From Acidimicrobiales bacterium (GTDB lineage Bacteria; Actinomycetota; Acidimicrobiia; Acidimicrobiales; SZUA-35), in assembly GCA_024638815.1 (NCBI GenBank), contig JAHEJM010000001.1, positions 102,190 through 166,189 on the forward strand: a stretch of DNA of 64,000 nt, written 5' to 3'. Within the stretch, counting starts at the first letter, position 1. Each line of letters begins with the position of its first letter. Shown piece by piece: positions 11,251 to 19,945 of the stretch. The position numbers were made by a program, and so were the translations under genes. Under the pieces are notes generated by a model. The model ran no database searches. It was not told where the DNA came from and saw only the letters and a program-made list of their open reading frames with translations.

Positions 11251-12597
11251 GTGAATCCGGACGAGCTGCTGGCCATCGCCGGGAAGGTGGTCGAACGGGC
11301 CGAGGCCAACGAGCAGATCGAGGTCGCCTGTTCCCACACCCGGTCGACGTCGGTTCGGGTCTACGACCGCGAGGTCGAGTCCTTCACCAGTGCCGAGAAC
11401 CTGGCCATCGGGGTCCGGGTGCTGATCGACGGTCGGGAAGGGTTCGCCAGCGCCGGCAGCCTGAACCCGGATGTTGTCGAGCAGACCCTGGCCGAAGCCA
11501 GGGACAATGCCGAGTACTCCCAGGCCGACGAGTTCGCCGGGGTGGCCCGGCCCGACGGCGTCGAAGCCGTCGAGATCTCGCTGTGGCGCCCGGGCGTGGA
11601 CGCCACCCCCACAGAGGACAAGATCGCCATCGCCCTCCAGCTGGAGGAACGGGTTCGGGCCGCCGACGATCGCATCACGGGAGTGCGGACCGCGGCCTAC
11701 GGTGACAGTGTCGGGGCCTTCGCCCTGGCCAGCACGACGGGGATAGAAGCCACCAATCTGGGCACGTCGGCCTCGGCCATGATCCAACCTCTGGCCCAGG
11801 ACGGTGATCGAGCCCAGATCGGCTTCGGCTGGGACGGGGCCCGCGACCCCAACGACCTCGACCTCGACCTGATCGTGGACCGGGCGGTGTCCCGAACGGT
11901 CGATCTGCTGGGAGCCACCAAGCCCGACTCGGCCACGGTCGACCTGGTCCTCGATCCCTATCTGGCGGCCACGGTGATCGGTCTGGTGGCCGGCACCTTG
12001 TCGGGCGAGCGAGTGCTCAAGGGCCGGTCCCCGTTCGCCGACCGGGTGGGGGAGGCGGTGGGTTCGCCCCTCCTGAGCTTCCTCGACGATCCGACCGATC
12101 CCGCATCGCTCGGGGCCGACTCTCACGACGGTGAGGGTCTGGCCTGCCGGCCGGTCCCGCTGGTCACCGACGGGGTCCTCGAAGGCTTCTTCCACGATTC
12201 CTACACCGGCCGTCGTTCGGGCACGGGATCCACCGGTTCGGCCGTCCGTGGTGCTCGGAGCCTTCCCGGTCCCGGTATCCACGCCCTGGCCGTGCGACCT
12301 GATTCGGGGGACCTCGAGGAGTTCATCGCCGGCGTCGACCTCGGCGTGCTCGTGTTCAGCCTGGACGGGCTGCACTCGGGGGTGAACCCGGTGTCGGGCG
12401 ACTTCTCGGTCGGGGCATCGGGGCGCATGATCCGCAATGGTGAAGTAGCCGAACCCATCAACGAGTGCACCGTGGCTTCCACTCTGCAACGCCTGCTGCT
12501 CGATATCGCCCGGATCGGTGCCGATCTCACCCACCTGCCCAGCGGGGTGTCCACGCCGTCCCTGGTCATCGGCGGCGTCGCCCTGTCGGGGGCCTGA
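11251..12597 (+). CDS. tldE: TldE/PmbA family protein, partner of TldD
   Basis: Non-catalytic or regulatory subunit of the TldD/TldE protease. The 448-residue protein follows the TldE pattern, including SGERVLKGRSPFADRVG, the C-terminal NPVSGDFSVGASG and a final GVSTPSLVIGGVALSG. It lacks the HExxxH motif, as expected. I prefer GTG at 11251 because AGGGAG lies about 6 bases upstream; GTG at 11227 would add eight residues. It is cotranscribed with tldD. Confidence 0.93.
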   Translation: MNPDELLAIAGKVVERAEANEQIEVACSHTRSTSVRVYDREVESFTSAENLAIGVRVLIDGREGFASAGSLNPDVVEQTLAEARDNAEYSQADEFAGVARPDGVEAVEISLWRPGVDATPTEDKIAIALQLEERVRAADDRITGVRTAAYGDSVGAFALASTTGIEATNLGTSASAMIQPLAQDGDRAQIGFGWDGARDPNDLDLDLIVDRAVSRTVDLLGATKPDSATVDLVLDPYLAATVIGLVAGTLSGERVLKGRSPFADRVGEAVGSPLLSFLDDPTDPASLGADSHDGEGLACRPVPLVTDGVLEGFFHDSYTGRRSGTGSTGSAVRGARSLPGPGIHALAVRPDSGDLEEFIAGVDLGVLVFSLDGLHSGVNPVSGDFSVGASGRMIRNGEVAEPINECTVASTLQRLLLDIARIGADLTHLPSGVSTPSLVIGGVALSGA

Positions 12598-12634
12598 TCG
12601 GAACCGGCTCGTGCCGCTCGGAGCCAACGGTGGG

Positions 12635-13297
12635 CTACCCGGTACCGAGCAGGGTCAGGCTTCCCACCCCGAGGGCCTCGACCGCTCGTCTCGCCTCCTC
12701 GGCGGTCAGGCGGATCACCACGACCGACTCGTCGACGGCAACCACCGTGGCCGACTCGGCCACGACCGAGGCTTCCACTGACTCCAACGTCGGTAGTAGG
12801 GCCACCACCTCGACCTGGTGGCCGACCTCGGTCGGAAGTAACACGGTGTGGCCATCAAGGGCCAACGTGCGATGGTCGTCACCGATGATGATCGGGTCCC
12901 GCCTTCGGGCGTCGTGGATGGCAGCTTCGCCACGATCGGCGGCCGGAGCACTGGCCTCGGCCGGTGGTGCCGCCGGTGGGCCCACTTGGTGGTCCGAGAA
13001 TTGCTCCGACCGGTTGAGCGCCGCGCCGAGCCCGCTGTAGGTGAGGGCGGCGGCCATGATGGCCACGACCGTGGCCGGTAGCAGGCGGCGATGATCGGAA
13101 CGAGCCCGGGCCATCCCATCGCGCAGCTGACGAGCAGTTCTTCGCCGGTGTCCTTCGAGACCGATCACCGGCCGGTCGAGCGTTGGGGTTCGAACCTCGT
13201 GGGGGAAGAGACCGGCGGGAACCGACGATGGCCCGGCTCCTGATGCAGGTGTGGCGGTTGAATCAGGTGCCGTGGTTGAACTGGGAGTGGTGGTCAC
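12635..13297 (-). CDS. single-pass membrane protein with RcpC/CpaB-like C-terminus
   Basis: A 220-residue protein. It has a Thr/Ser/Pro-rich N-terminus (1-35), a basic stretch and one membrane segment (about 71-92). The C-terminal half (about 135-220) has a beta-rich pattern: ALDGHTVLLPTEVG, paired VVAES.. and VVAVDESVVVIRLTAEEA, ending GVGSLTLLGTG. This pattern resembles the SAF/RcpC domain of Flp pilus assembly CpaB proteins, but no other tad or cpa genes are in the window. The function is unknown; the resemblance is by eye only. It is convergent with tldE. Confidence 0.7.
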   Translation of the reverse strand: MTTTPSSTTAPDSTATPASGAGPSSVPAGLFPHEVRTPTLDRPVIGLEGHRRRTARQLRDGMARARSDHRRLLPATVVAIMAAALTYSGLGAALNRSEQFSDHQVGPPAAPPAEASAPAADRGEAAIHDARRRDPIIIGDDHRTLALDGHTVLLPTEVGHQVEVVALLPTLESVEASVVAESATVVAVDESVVVIRLTAEEARRAVEALGVGSLTLLGTG

Positions 13298-13414
13298 GAC
13301 GTCACCCCGATCTCTATCTGTGGACCCGGCGACCGGAGTCCGGCCGACAATGGTCGCGAGCGATTCGTGGGGGAAGTCGGTGGGAGATTGCCGAGGCGGC
13401 GACCCTGGGCCCGG

Positions 13415-13765
13415 CTATGACGACGTGCTGGAGGAATCCTTCGATCCCGATGTCGACTCCGTGCTCGATGAACCCGACCCGCCCGATGCGTCACTCTTCG
13501 AAGACGAAGACGAAGACGATGACGAATCGGAGTCGGATCCGTTCCCGGAAGAGCTGGTCTTGGTCGACGAGGAACGCGAATCATTGCGGTAGAAACCCTC
13601 GCCCTTGAAGGCGATACCGACGGCGTGGAACACCTTCTTGAGCTGGTGGTCACCCGACGGGTCGACTTGGCATCCCTTCAGCGTCGTCAGGGCGTCATCG
13701 GTGATCGATTGTTCGACATCGAACCGTTCATCACAGATTCTGCACTTGTATTCGTAAACCGGCAC
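13415..13765 (-). CDS. FmdB-type zinc-ribbon protein with Ser-rich tail
   Basis: A 116-residue protein with the FmdB/CxxC_CXXC_SSSS pattern: VPVYEYKCRICDERF at the start, then a loop, then FKGEGFYRNDSR. The second knuckle, normally CPxCG, reads CQVDPSG, so only three metal-ligand cysteines remain. About 45 C-terminal residues are a Ser/Thr/Gly/Asp low-complexity tail. The start is GTG at 13765, with AGGAGA 7 bases upstream; the open frame continues 15 codons further but without family similarity. Family members are often called regulatory but their role is not settled. Confidence 0.85.
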   Translation of the reverse strand: MPVYEYKCRICDERFDVEQSITDDALTTLKGCQVDPSGDHQLKKVFHAVGIAFKGEGFYRNDSRSSSTKTSSSGNGSDSDSSSSSSSSSKSDASGGSGSSSTESTSGSKDSSSTSS

Positions 13766-14090
13766 GCCACTTTCTCCTGCAAGCCTGCACCATTGAGCCG
13801 GTGCTCTCAACCACGAGCGACGGCAGACCCCGAGTCGGGGGTCAATCCGGAACCCGAGAGTCCGAGTGCGATGGCCGGGTCATTCGCCGCATCGGAGGAT
13901 CCGACGGTATCGGATCCGGACCGGTCGAGATCCCGTTCACGTCGCTACCATCAATCAGCGTAGCGGTCCCAGGTCCAAATCGGCTGCCGACCCGCCGTGT
14001 AGATGGTCGAACGCCGACCGTCGAAGAACGGCTCACGGGCGCCTTTCCACCGCCGACCGGAATCGACAACGACGAAACGGAGATCCTGAC
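13766..14090. other. divergent intergenic region fmdB-like / galU
   Basis: 325 bases without a supported gene. It carries the Shine-Dalgarno AGGAGA of the zinc-ribbon gene on one side and CGGAGAT for galU on the other. Plus-frame open sequence before galU has no protein-like character. I see no repeat or RNA signature. Confidence 0.5.
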
Positions 14091-15026
14091 GTGTCAACCA
14101 CCGAGTCGACCACTTCCGCCGGAACCGGGAACGGACCGGTCCCGAAGCCGGTTCGAAAGGCGGTCATCCCGGCCGCCGGGCTGGGAACACGGTTTCTCCC
14201 GTTCTCCAAGGCCGTGCCCAAGGAGATGCTGGCAGTGGTCGACCGTCCGGTGATCCAGTATGTGATCGAGGAGGCGGTCGACGCCGGAATCGAGGACATC
14301 CTCATCATCACGTCTCGATACAAGAAGTCGATTGAGGATCATTTCGATCGGCTGCTCGATCTGGAGGATCAGCTCGAGGCCAAGGGCAAGATGGCCGAGG
14401 CCGAGCAGATTCGAGGCCTGAGCGAGCTGGCCCAGATCCACTTCGTCCGTCAGGGCGAGGCCCTGGGTCTCGGTCACGCCATCGGAACGGCCCGCAACCA
14501 TGTGGGTGACGAACCGTTTGTGGTGTTGCTGGGCGACGACATCATGCACCCTCGAGCCGGGGTCCTGAAGGGCATGATCGACGCCTACAACCATCACCGC
14601 GCAGCGGTGGTGGCGCTGATGGAGGTTCCCCCCGAGGACATCTCGGCCTATGGCTGTGCGGCCGTCAAACCGATGGGTGATCGTCTGGTCGAGGTGACCG
14701 GCCTGGTCGAAAAGCCGGCCCCCGAGGACGCCCCGTCGAATCTCGCCATCATGGGTCGGTACCTGTTCACTCCGGACATCTTCGACGAGATCGCCCACAC
14801 CGAGCCCGGTGTCGGCGGCGAGATCCAGATCACCGACGCCATGGCCCGCCTCCTGACCCACCAGCGGATGCTGGGTTACACCTTCTCCGAGGGTCGCTTC
14901 GACACCGGGAAGAAGATCGACTATCTGCGAGCTGTGGTGGAGATGGCGCTGGAGCGGGACGACCTGGGTGTCGAGTTCCGGGAGATCCTGGCCGACATCG
15001 TGGCTCGAGAGGGTATCGGGGTCTGA
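14091..15026 (+). CDS. galU: UTP-glucose-1-phosphate uridylyltransferase
   Basis: Makes UDP-glucose for cell-wall polysaccharides and trehalose. The 311-residue protein has the nucleotidyltransferase signature IPAAGLGTRFLPFSKAVPKE, the LLGDDIM metal site and VEKPAPEDAPSNLAIMGRY. The start is GTG 14091 with CGGAG about 8 bases upstream; the frame is open further upstream but without similarity. In actinobacteria galU is often followed by a moeA-like gene and a GlpR membrane protein, and that arrangement is seen here. Confidence 0.95.
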   Translation: MSTTESTTSAGTGNGPVPKPVRKAVIPAAGLGTRFLPFSKAVPKEMLAVVDRPVIQYVIEEAVDAGIEDILIITSRYKKSIEDHFDRLLDLEDQLEAKGKMAEAEQIRGLSELAQIHFVRQGEALGLGHAIGTARNHVGDEPFVVLLGDDIMHPRAGVLKGMIDAYNHHRAAVVALMEVPPEDISAYGCAAVKPMGDRLVEVTGLVEKPAPEDAPSNLAIMGRYLFTPDIFDEIAHTEPGVGGEIQITDAMARLLTHQRMLGYTFSEGRFDTGKKIDYLRAVVEMALERDDLGVEFREILADIVAREGIGV

Positions 15027-15075
15027 GGTTGGCCATCGGCCGCGCCCCGTTCCGCGGCCTCGCCGAGGTTCCGGT

Positions 15076-15081
15076 TAGATT
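15076..15081 (+). promoter_or_regulatory. -10 box (TAGATT) of moeA, leaderless type
   Basis: TAGATT, 6 bases, ATG at 15088, in the 61-base gap after galU. moeA therefore probably has its own start of transcription. Confidence 0.6.
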
Positions 15082-15087
15082 TGGTTC

Positions 15088-16293
15088 ATGATCGCTCTGG
15101 AAGAGGCCCAAGCCAAGGTCAACCGGGAACTGCAGGTCCTTCCTCCCGCCGACGTTCCCATCGCCGAGTCGCTGGGTCTGACGCTGGCCGAGACCGTCAT
15201 TGCCCCGGAGGCCATCCCGCCCTTTGCCAACACGGCCATGGATGGCTTTGCGGTTCGAGCCGCCGACACGGTGGGGGCCAGCGAACAGTCGCCGGTCTCG
15301 CTGCCCGTGGTCGGCACCATCGCCGCCGGCACCACGGCCGCCCGGCCACTCAAGCCGGGGGAGGCCATGCGGATCATGACCGGAGCGCCGGTACCGGACG
15401 GAGCCGACGCCATCATCATGGTCGAGCTGACCAAGCCAAACGGGTTCGAGGTCGACATCATGGCCGAGGTACCTGTCGGCAACCACGTTCGCCCTGCCGG
15501 TGACGACATTGCCGCCGGCTCGGAGATTCTGCATCCGGGCACGGTGATGGCCCCCGGCCATCTCGGTGTGCTGGCCAGCGTCGGCCGCCAGACCGTAACC
15601 GTTTTCCGTCGGCCCCGGGTCGGCGTCATGTCGACCGGCGATGAGTTGGTGGAGGGCCCGGAACCGCTCGAGCCGGGCCAGATTCGCGACAGCAACCGGG
15701 TCACGTTGCTGGCCCTGGTCCGCGAGGCCGGGTTCCAGCCGGTGGACCTGGGTCTGATACGGGACGACGAAGCCGAACTCGAGGCGGCATTCCGGCGAGG
15801 GGTGGCGACCTGCGACGCCGTCATCACCTCCGGTGGTGTCTCGATGGGTGACTACGATTACGTCAAGGCCGTGCTGACACGCCTCGGGGATTTCTCGTGG
15901 ATGCAGGTCGCCATCAAGCCGGCCAAACCCTTTGTTTTCGGGCTGCTCGACGAGGTTCCCGTCTTCGGTCTGCCCGGCAATCCGGTGTCGTCCATGGTCA
16001 GCTTCGAGCTGTTCGCCCGCCCTGGGCTCAAACGCATGATGGGCCATCTCGAAGCCGAGCGGCCGCGGATTCGGGCCCGGACCACCGAACCACTACGTCG
16101 CCATCCCGATGGCAAGACCCATTTCAGCCGGGTCGTGGCGTCCAAGGTCGGTGACGAGTGGCAGGTACGATCGTCGGGCGGTCAAGGTTCACATCAGTTG
16201 ATGGCCATGGCCACGGCTAACGCACTGGCCATCGTGCCCGACGGGGACGGAGTGGACGAGGGGGAACTCGTCGACGTCATGTATCTGGGCTGA
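15088..16293 (+). CDS. moeA: molybdopterin molybdenumtransferase MoeA (possible Glp-type paralogue)
   Basis: Inserts molybdate into adenylylated molybdopterin. The 401-residue protein shows PPFANTAMDGFAVRA, GEAMRIMTGAPVPDGADAIIMVE, the MoCF-domain VGVMSTGDELVEGP, ITSGGVSMGDYDYVK and GLPGNPVSSMVSFELF. All are standard for the family. Its position between galU and a GlpR-like membrane protein matches the actinobacterial Glp, a MoeA paralogue linked to cell division. It may act in cofactor synthesis, division or both; sequence alone does not decide. Confidence 0.93.
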   Translation: MIALEEAQAKVNRELQVLPPADVPIAESLGLTLAETVIAPEAIPPFANTAMDGFAVRAADTVGASEQSPVSLPVVGTIAAGTTAARPLKPGEAMRIMTGAPVPDGADAIIMVELTKPNGFEVDIMAEVPVGNHVRPAGDDIAAGSEILHPGTVMAPGHLGVLASVGRQTVTVFRRPRVGVMSTGDELVEGPEPLEPGQIRDSNRVTLLALVREAGFQPVDLGLIRDDEAELEAAFRRGVATCDAVITSGGVSMGDYDYVKAVLTRLGDFSWMQVAIKPAKPFVFGLLDEVPVFGLPGNPVSSMVSFELFARPGLKRMMGHLEAERPRIRARTTEPLRRHPDGKTHFSRVVASKVGDEWQVRSSGGQGSHQLMAMATANALAIVPDGDGVDEGELVDVMYLG

Positions 16294-16330
16294 GTCGCTT
16301 GCCGGGGCGGTATCGGCGAAGCATCTTCGG

Positions 16331-16336
16331 TAACCT
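16331..16336 (+). promoter_or_regulatory. -10 box (TAACCT) of moaA, leaderless type
   Basis: TAACCT, 7 bases, ATG at 16344. It supports this start over the longer open frame beginning at 16299. Confidence 0.6.
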
Positions 16337-16343
16337 GACAACT

Positions 16344-17324
16344 ATGGCTGGCCTTGTCGATCGCTTCGGGCGGAAACACACCGATCTCCGTATCTCGGTG
16401 ACTGACCGCTGCAACTTCCGGTGCCAGTACTGCATGCCGGCCGAGGGCATGGTCTGGCTCGATCGGTCCCATGTTCTCACGTTCGAGGAGATCGAGCGGG
16501 TGGCTCGGATCCTCGTGGAGGGTGCCGGTGTCCGCTCCATCCGCCTTACCGGGGGTGAGCCGACGGTCAGAGCTCGTTTGCCCGTGCTGGTGCGCAAGCT
16601 GGCCGTGCTCGATGTTGATCTGTCGATGACCACCAACGGCGCCACCCTGGGCCTGATGGCCGACGATCTACGGGCCGCCGGTCTGAATCGGGTCAACATC
16701 AGCCTCGACACCCTGGATCGTGAGCGATTCAAGGACCTGACCCGACGCGACGACCTGGACAAGGTCCTCCGGGGCATCGATGCCGCCGTTGCCGCCGGCT
16801 TCTCCCCGGTCAAGATCAACGCAGTGCTCATGAGGGGTATCAACCACGACGAGGTCGTACCGTTTCTCACCATGGGGCGGGAAAAGGGTGTGATCGTCCG
16901 GTTCATCGAGTTCATGCCCCTCGATGCCCAGGGCGAGTGGTCGGCAGACCGGGTCGTGGCCTACGACGAGATCCTGGCCGTCGCCGGCGAGCATTTCGAC
17001 TTCGATCCCGTGGACCGAGGATCCAGTCCGGCCGAGCGGTTCGTGTATCGGGACGGGAGGGGTGAGTTCGGCATCATTGCCTCGGTCACCGAGCCGTTTT
17101 GCGACAGCTGCGACCGCATCCGCCTGACCGCCGAGGGTCAGGTTCGAAACTGCCTTTTCGCTCTTGATCATGTTGATATAAAGGCGTTGCTGCGAGGTGG
17201 CGCCAATGACGACGAGGTCCTGGCCGCAGTCGCCGGCGAGGTCGAGCGAAAGTGGGCCGGACACGCCATCGGCCAGGTCCACTTTCTCCGGCCGTCGAAG
17301 TCGATGAGTCAGCTCGGTGGGTAG
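16344..17324 (+). CDS. moaA: GTP 3',8-cyclase MoaA
   Basis: Radical SAM enzyme for the first step of molybdenum cofactor synthesis. The 326 residues have the SAM-cluster motif CNFRCQYC (CxxxCxxC), the SAM-binding LTGGEPTVR, and the C-terminal cluster FCDSCDRIRLTAEGQVRNC that binds GTP. The protein ends in GG, as active MoaA proteins do. The gene lies between moeA and moaC, with spacings of about 40-50 bases and its own -10 box. Confidence 0.96.
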   Translation: MAGLVDRFGRKHTDLRISVTDRCNFRCQYCMPAEGMVWLDRSHVLTFEEIERVARILVEGAGVRSIRLTGGEPTVRARLPVLVRKLAVLDVDLSMTTNGATLGLMADDLRAAGLNRVNISLDTLDRERFKDLTRRDDLDKVLRGIDAAVAAGFSPVKINAVLMRGINHDEVVPFLTMGREKGVIVRFIEFMPLDAQGEWSADRVVAYDEILAVAGEHFDFDPVDRGSSPAERFVYRDGRGEFGIIASVTEPFCDSCDRIRLTAEGQVRNCLFALDHVDIKALLRGGANDDEVLAAVAGEVERKWAGHAIGQVHFLRPSKSMSQLGG

Positions 17325-17353
17325 AGAATCCGCTTTTCCCGCCCATTTGCCAC

Positions 17354-17359
17354 TAAGTT
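17354..17359 (+). promoter_or_regulatory. -10 box (TAAGTT) of moaC, leaderless type
   Basis: TAAGTT, 7 bases, GTG at 17367. Confidence 0.55.
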
Positions 17360-17366
17360 TGCTCAT

Positions 17367-17882
17367 GTGGCTGACCGAGAACTGACCCATCTGGATCCAC
17401 TGGGACGGGCGCGCATGGTAGATGTGACGCCCAAGGACCCCACCCATCGTCGGGCGGTAGCCCGGGGCAGGGTGTTCATGGAGCCGGAAACAACGGCATT
17501 GGTGGCCAGGGGGGCCATCAACAAAGGGGATGTACTCGCCGTGGCCCGCGTGGCCGGGATCCAGGCGGCCAAACGCACGGCTGACATGCTGCCACTGTGC
17601 CACTCGGTCATGATCGGCGCCATCATCGTCAATTTCGACATCCAGGACGACTTCATCGAGGTCGAGGCCTCGGTCGACACCGTGGATCGCACCGGTGTCG
17701 AGATGGAGGCTCTTACCGCCTGTTCCGTGGCGGCTCTGACCATCTATGACATGTGCAAGTCAGCCGACAAGTCCATGGTCATCGGCGACCTGGCACTCTG
17801 GGAGAAGACAGGGGGCAAGTCAGGCCCCTATCGGCGGGCTGCGGATGCTGCCGACAGCGGTGGTCGGAGTAGATCGATGTGA
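17367..17882 (+). CDS. moaC: cyclic pyranopterin monophosphate synthase MoaC
   Basis: Converts the MoaA product to cPMP. The 171-residue protein contains LPLCHSVMIGAIIVNF, VDTVDRTGVEMEALTACSVA and DMCKSADKSMVIGD, which include the conserved His, Glu and Lys active-site residues. The start is GTG, right after a leaderless-type -10 box. The stop overlaps the next start (GTGA), so the GlpR-like gene is translationally coupled. Confidence 0.95.
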   Translation: MADRELTHLDPLGRARMVDVTPKDPTHRRAVARGRVFMEPETTALVARGAINKGDVLAVARVAGIQAAKRTADMLPLCHSVMIGAIIVNFDIQDDFIEVEASVDTVDRTGVEMEALTACSVAALTIYDMCKSADKSMVIGDLALWEKTGGKSGPYRRAADAADSGGRSRSM

Positions 17883-18988
17883 CCCTGTCCACGTGGCAGC
17901 TGGTCGTTGTCGGCGTGCTCATCGCGGCCTGGGTCATCGTGCTCGGGGGCCCGGCCGTGGTTGATGCGTATCGCTGGTTCGACGGCCGCTCCCGCCGTCG
18001 CCACGCCCGACAGCACACATCCGGCCGATCCACTCCAGACCTCCAGGTTGGTGACGACACCGATATCGACCGTCGACGCACCGTCGACAATCGTCAGGGG
18101 GTCCCGATCGTCGACCCGGGTCCACTTCGGCGCGCTCGGTCGGATGGTCCGACAGGCGACCGACGCGACGGGACCGGCGATGGTCTCGGATTGGCCAAGC
18201 GGCTGCGCATCTGGTGGTGGGAACGACCCCGTCCGGTGGCCGCGTGGCGAGCCCAGGATGTGGTTCAGCGGCGCATCCAGCTCCTGCTCGGCCTGTCGGT
18301 GGCCACGTTCGGCTCCATGTTTCTCGCCATCGCTCTCCGTGGGGTGTTCGTACGGCTGTTCCTGCTGATGCTGGGTGTCATGGCCGTTGTGCTGGCCGTG
18401 GCCGCCTACATCGGTGCTGTCGAGCTGCGACATCACCGGGCCCAGGCCGGTGCCCGCAGGGCCAATGAGGAACGGTCTCGCCCGATTCTGGACGGAACGT
18501 CACCGTCCGTGCCGATTCTGGAAGGCCACGAGTACGGCCCGATCACCATGGCCGACGAAGGCTTTCGTCAAATCGACGAGAGCGAGCCGGGTTTGATCTT
18601 CGAGCCCTTGAACCTGGACGAGATCGTGCTCGAACTGGGCCGCGACCGACACGGTGAAAGCTGGGGCGAGGAGATCCTGATCGCCGACTCGGGTTTCGAG
18701 GTGCCGATAGATGCCGAACTGGCTCGAGAGTTGGGCATCGAGGACACGGTCGAACAGATCGAGACCGAATCGGTCACCGGTACCGGCGAACCTCCGTCGG
18801 ATGACGACGTGGATCGTGACCGGCGGGCAGGCCGTCATGATGCCACCTTCTCTGCTGCACCCGAGGTCGGTGCCCGGCAGGCCTCGGCCCGGGCACGGTC
18901 GAAGAAGAAGCGACAGGCTCGGCCCATCTACATCGAGTCCACGCTGGATGACGACGAGAATCAATCGAACGCGGCCAACGATCAATGA
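17879..18988 (+). CDS. GlpR-like three-helix membrane protein
   Basis: A 369-residue protein. It has one N-terminal membrane helix (about 6-28), a basic linker, then a helical pair (about 133-153 and 157-182) and a long acidic C-terminal cytosolic tail ending in a Lys/Arg patch. This order matches GlpR, the membrane receptor of the gephyrin-like protein Glp in actinobacteria, and the gene is found there near galU and moeA, as here. Identity by sequence was not tested; the call rests on topology and neighbourhood. GTG 17879 overlaps the moaC stop by four bases, so it is made together with MoaC. Alternatively it is an unrelated membrane protein. Confidence 0.65.
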   Translation: MTLSTWQLVVVGVLIAAWVIVLGGPAVVDAYRWFDGRSRRRHARQHTSGRSTPDLQVGDDTDIDRRRTVDNRQGVPIVDPGPLRRARSDGPTGDRRDGTGDGLGLAKRLRIWWWERPRPVAAWRAQDVVQRRIQLLLGLSVATFGSMFLAIALRGVFVRLFLLMLGVMAVVLAVAAYIGAVELRHHRAQAGARRANEERSRPILDGTSPSVPILEGHEYGPITMADEGFRQIDESEPGLIFEPLNLDEIVLELGRDRHGESWGEEILIADSGFEVPIDAELARELGIEDTVEQIETESVTGTGEPPSDDDVDRDRRAGRHDATFSAAPEVGARQASARARSKKKRQARPIYIESTLDDDENQSNAANDQ

Positions 18989-18997
18989 TCGGTCCGC

Positions 18998-19003
18998 TAT
19001 CCT
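18998..19003 (+). promoter_or_regulatory. -10-like box (TATCCT) before the tRNA
   Basis: TATCCT ends 13 bases before the first tRNA base, a usual distance for a tRNA promoter with a short 5' leader. Confidence 0.4.
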
Positions 19004-19016
19004 GAGGGTTCCCTTC

Positions 19017-19091
<75 letters not shown>

Positions 19092-19094
19092 GTA

Positions 19095-19113
19095 TTGCCG
19101 CCTGCGGCGGCAA
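19095..19113 (+). terminator. hairpin after tRNA-Ala
   Basis: TTGCCGCC, loop TGC, GGCGGCAA: a perfect 8-bp stem starting 5 bases after the tRNA. No T-tract follows, as is common in GC-rich actinobacteria. Confidence 0.6.
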
Positions 19114-19146
19114 ACCGCTGTGGATGCGTGGCCGGGTTGGGTTCGA

Positions 19147-19317
19147 CTAATTTGTGTGCCGGCGCTGCAGGCCGATCCGTCGGAGATCACCGGCTGCCGC
19201 GGTGAAGTGGGTAACGCGCCAACCTTGGCTGCTGTAGTAGTCAAGGGTCTGATTCAGATCCGGACGGAGTTGGCCCACGTGATGGGTCACGGTCTTGAAC
19301 TCGTGCGACGGGCTCAT
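19147..19317 (-). CDS. small protein, DUF4177-like
   Basis: 56 codons from ATG 19317. The middle reads HEFKTVTHHVGQ, a leucine-containing helix, then SSQGWRVTHF. This beta-helix-GW-beta pattern resembles DUF4177 proteins (KVV... LN..G.EGW). A longer frame to 19428 exists with no obvious content. No Shine-Dalgarno site is seen. Function unknown; the gene may be real, but support is only the pattern. Confidence 0.45.
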   Translation of the reverse strand: MSPSHEFKTVTHHVGQLRPDLNQTLDYYSSQGWRVTHFTAAAGDLRRIGLQRRHTN

Positions 19318-19508
19318 GGCGTTTGGATCGGTCGAAAAGCCGCCGGTCTTGAGTCGGTCGGGCCCTACGACCCCCAAGCCATCGACAACGCGGGATCGAC
19401 CCGCGAACGTTGACCATCGAGCCAACATCGATAAAAGGTTTGGTTAAGCAGCATCCAACATGTCGAATGATGCGAAATACTGCCATCACACGACCCAAGG
19501 AGTGTTTC

Positions 19509-19844
19509 ATGTCACCGAAGATGTTTGCCGCAGCCGGAATCGTGGCTGCCGGTCTCGGGCTGGGGGCGACCCTGGCCAGCGCCGCCCCCGACAACAGCAA
19601 TCGCCCGGACTCGGCTCCCGATACCGCCTGCATGCAAGCCGGTATCGGCGTTCTTCGCGGCGCAGGTCTGCTGCCGTCGGTCGCGGCCGACGGCCTCCCC
19701 ATCGAGACTGCGGTTTCGGTTGGCGTGACCGTACGAGAGGGTGCCGACATCTCCGGTGTACCCGATCCGATCCCCTTCAATGTTGTGCTGGCCGATCACC
19801 GAGCCGGCGACAACAGCCTCTTCGTCTACCCTTGGTGTGACTGA
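19509..19844 (+). CDS. small secreted protein
   Basis: 111 residues. The N-terminus is a classical signal peptide (MSPKMFAAAGIVAAGLGLG, then ALASAAP-type cleavage at about 25). The mature part holds one Cys in DTACMQAG and a C-terminal Cys in YPWCD, which could form a disulfide. AAGGAG lies 6 bases before ATG 19509, which fixes the start. I do not recognise the family. It is flanked by tRNA-Ala and a shikimate kinase-like gene and is probably monocistronic. Confidence 0.8.
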   Translation: MSPKMFAAAGIVAAGLGLGATLASAAPDNSNRPDSAPDTACMQAGIGVLRGAGLLPSVAADGLPIETAVSVGVTVREGADISGVPDPIPFNVVLADHRAGDNSLFVYPWCD

Positions 19845-19932
19845 CGGCGATCGGCGTTGAGCCGGTCGATCGTGCATGACGTCAGAGTCCCGGCGACTGG
19901 TAGGGCCATAAACCGTTGCCGGTTCAGGGCCC

Positions 19933-19938
19933 TACACT
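19933..19938 (+). promoter_or_regulatory. -10 box (TACACT) of the shikimate kinase-like gene, leaderless type
   Basis: TACACT, 7 bases, GTG at 19946. It argues for this start rather than the longer frame from 19916. Confidence 0.6.
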
Positions 19939-19945
19939 TCTGGCT

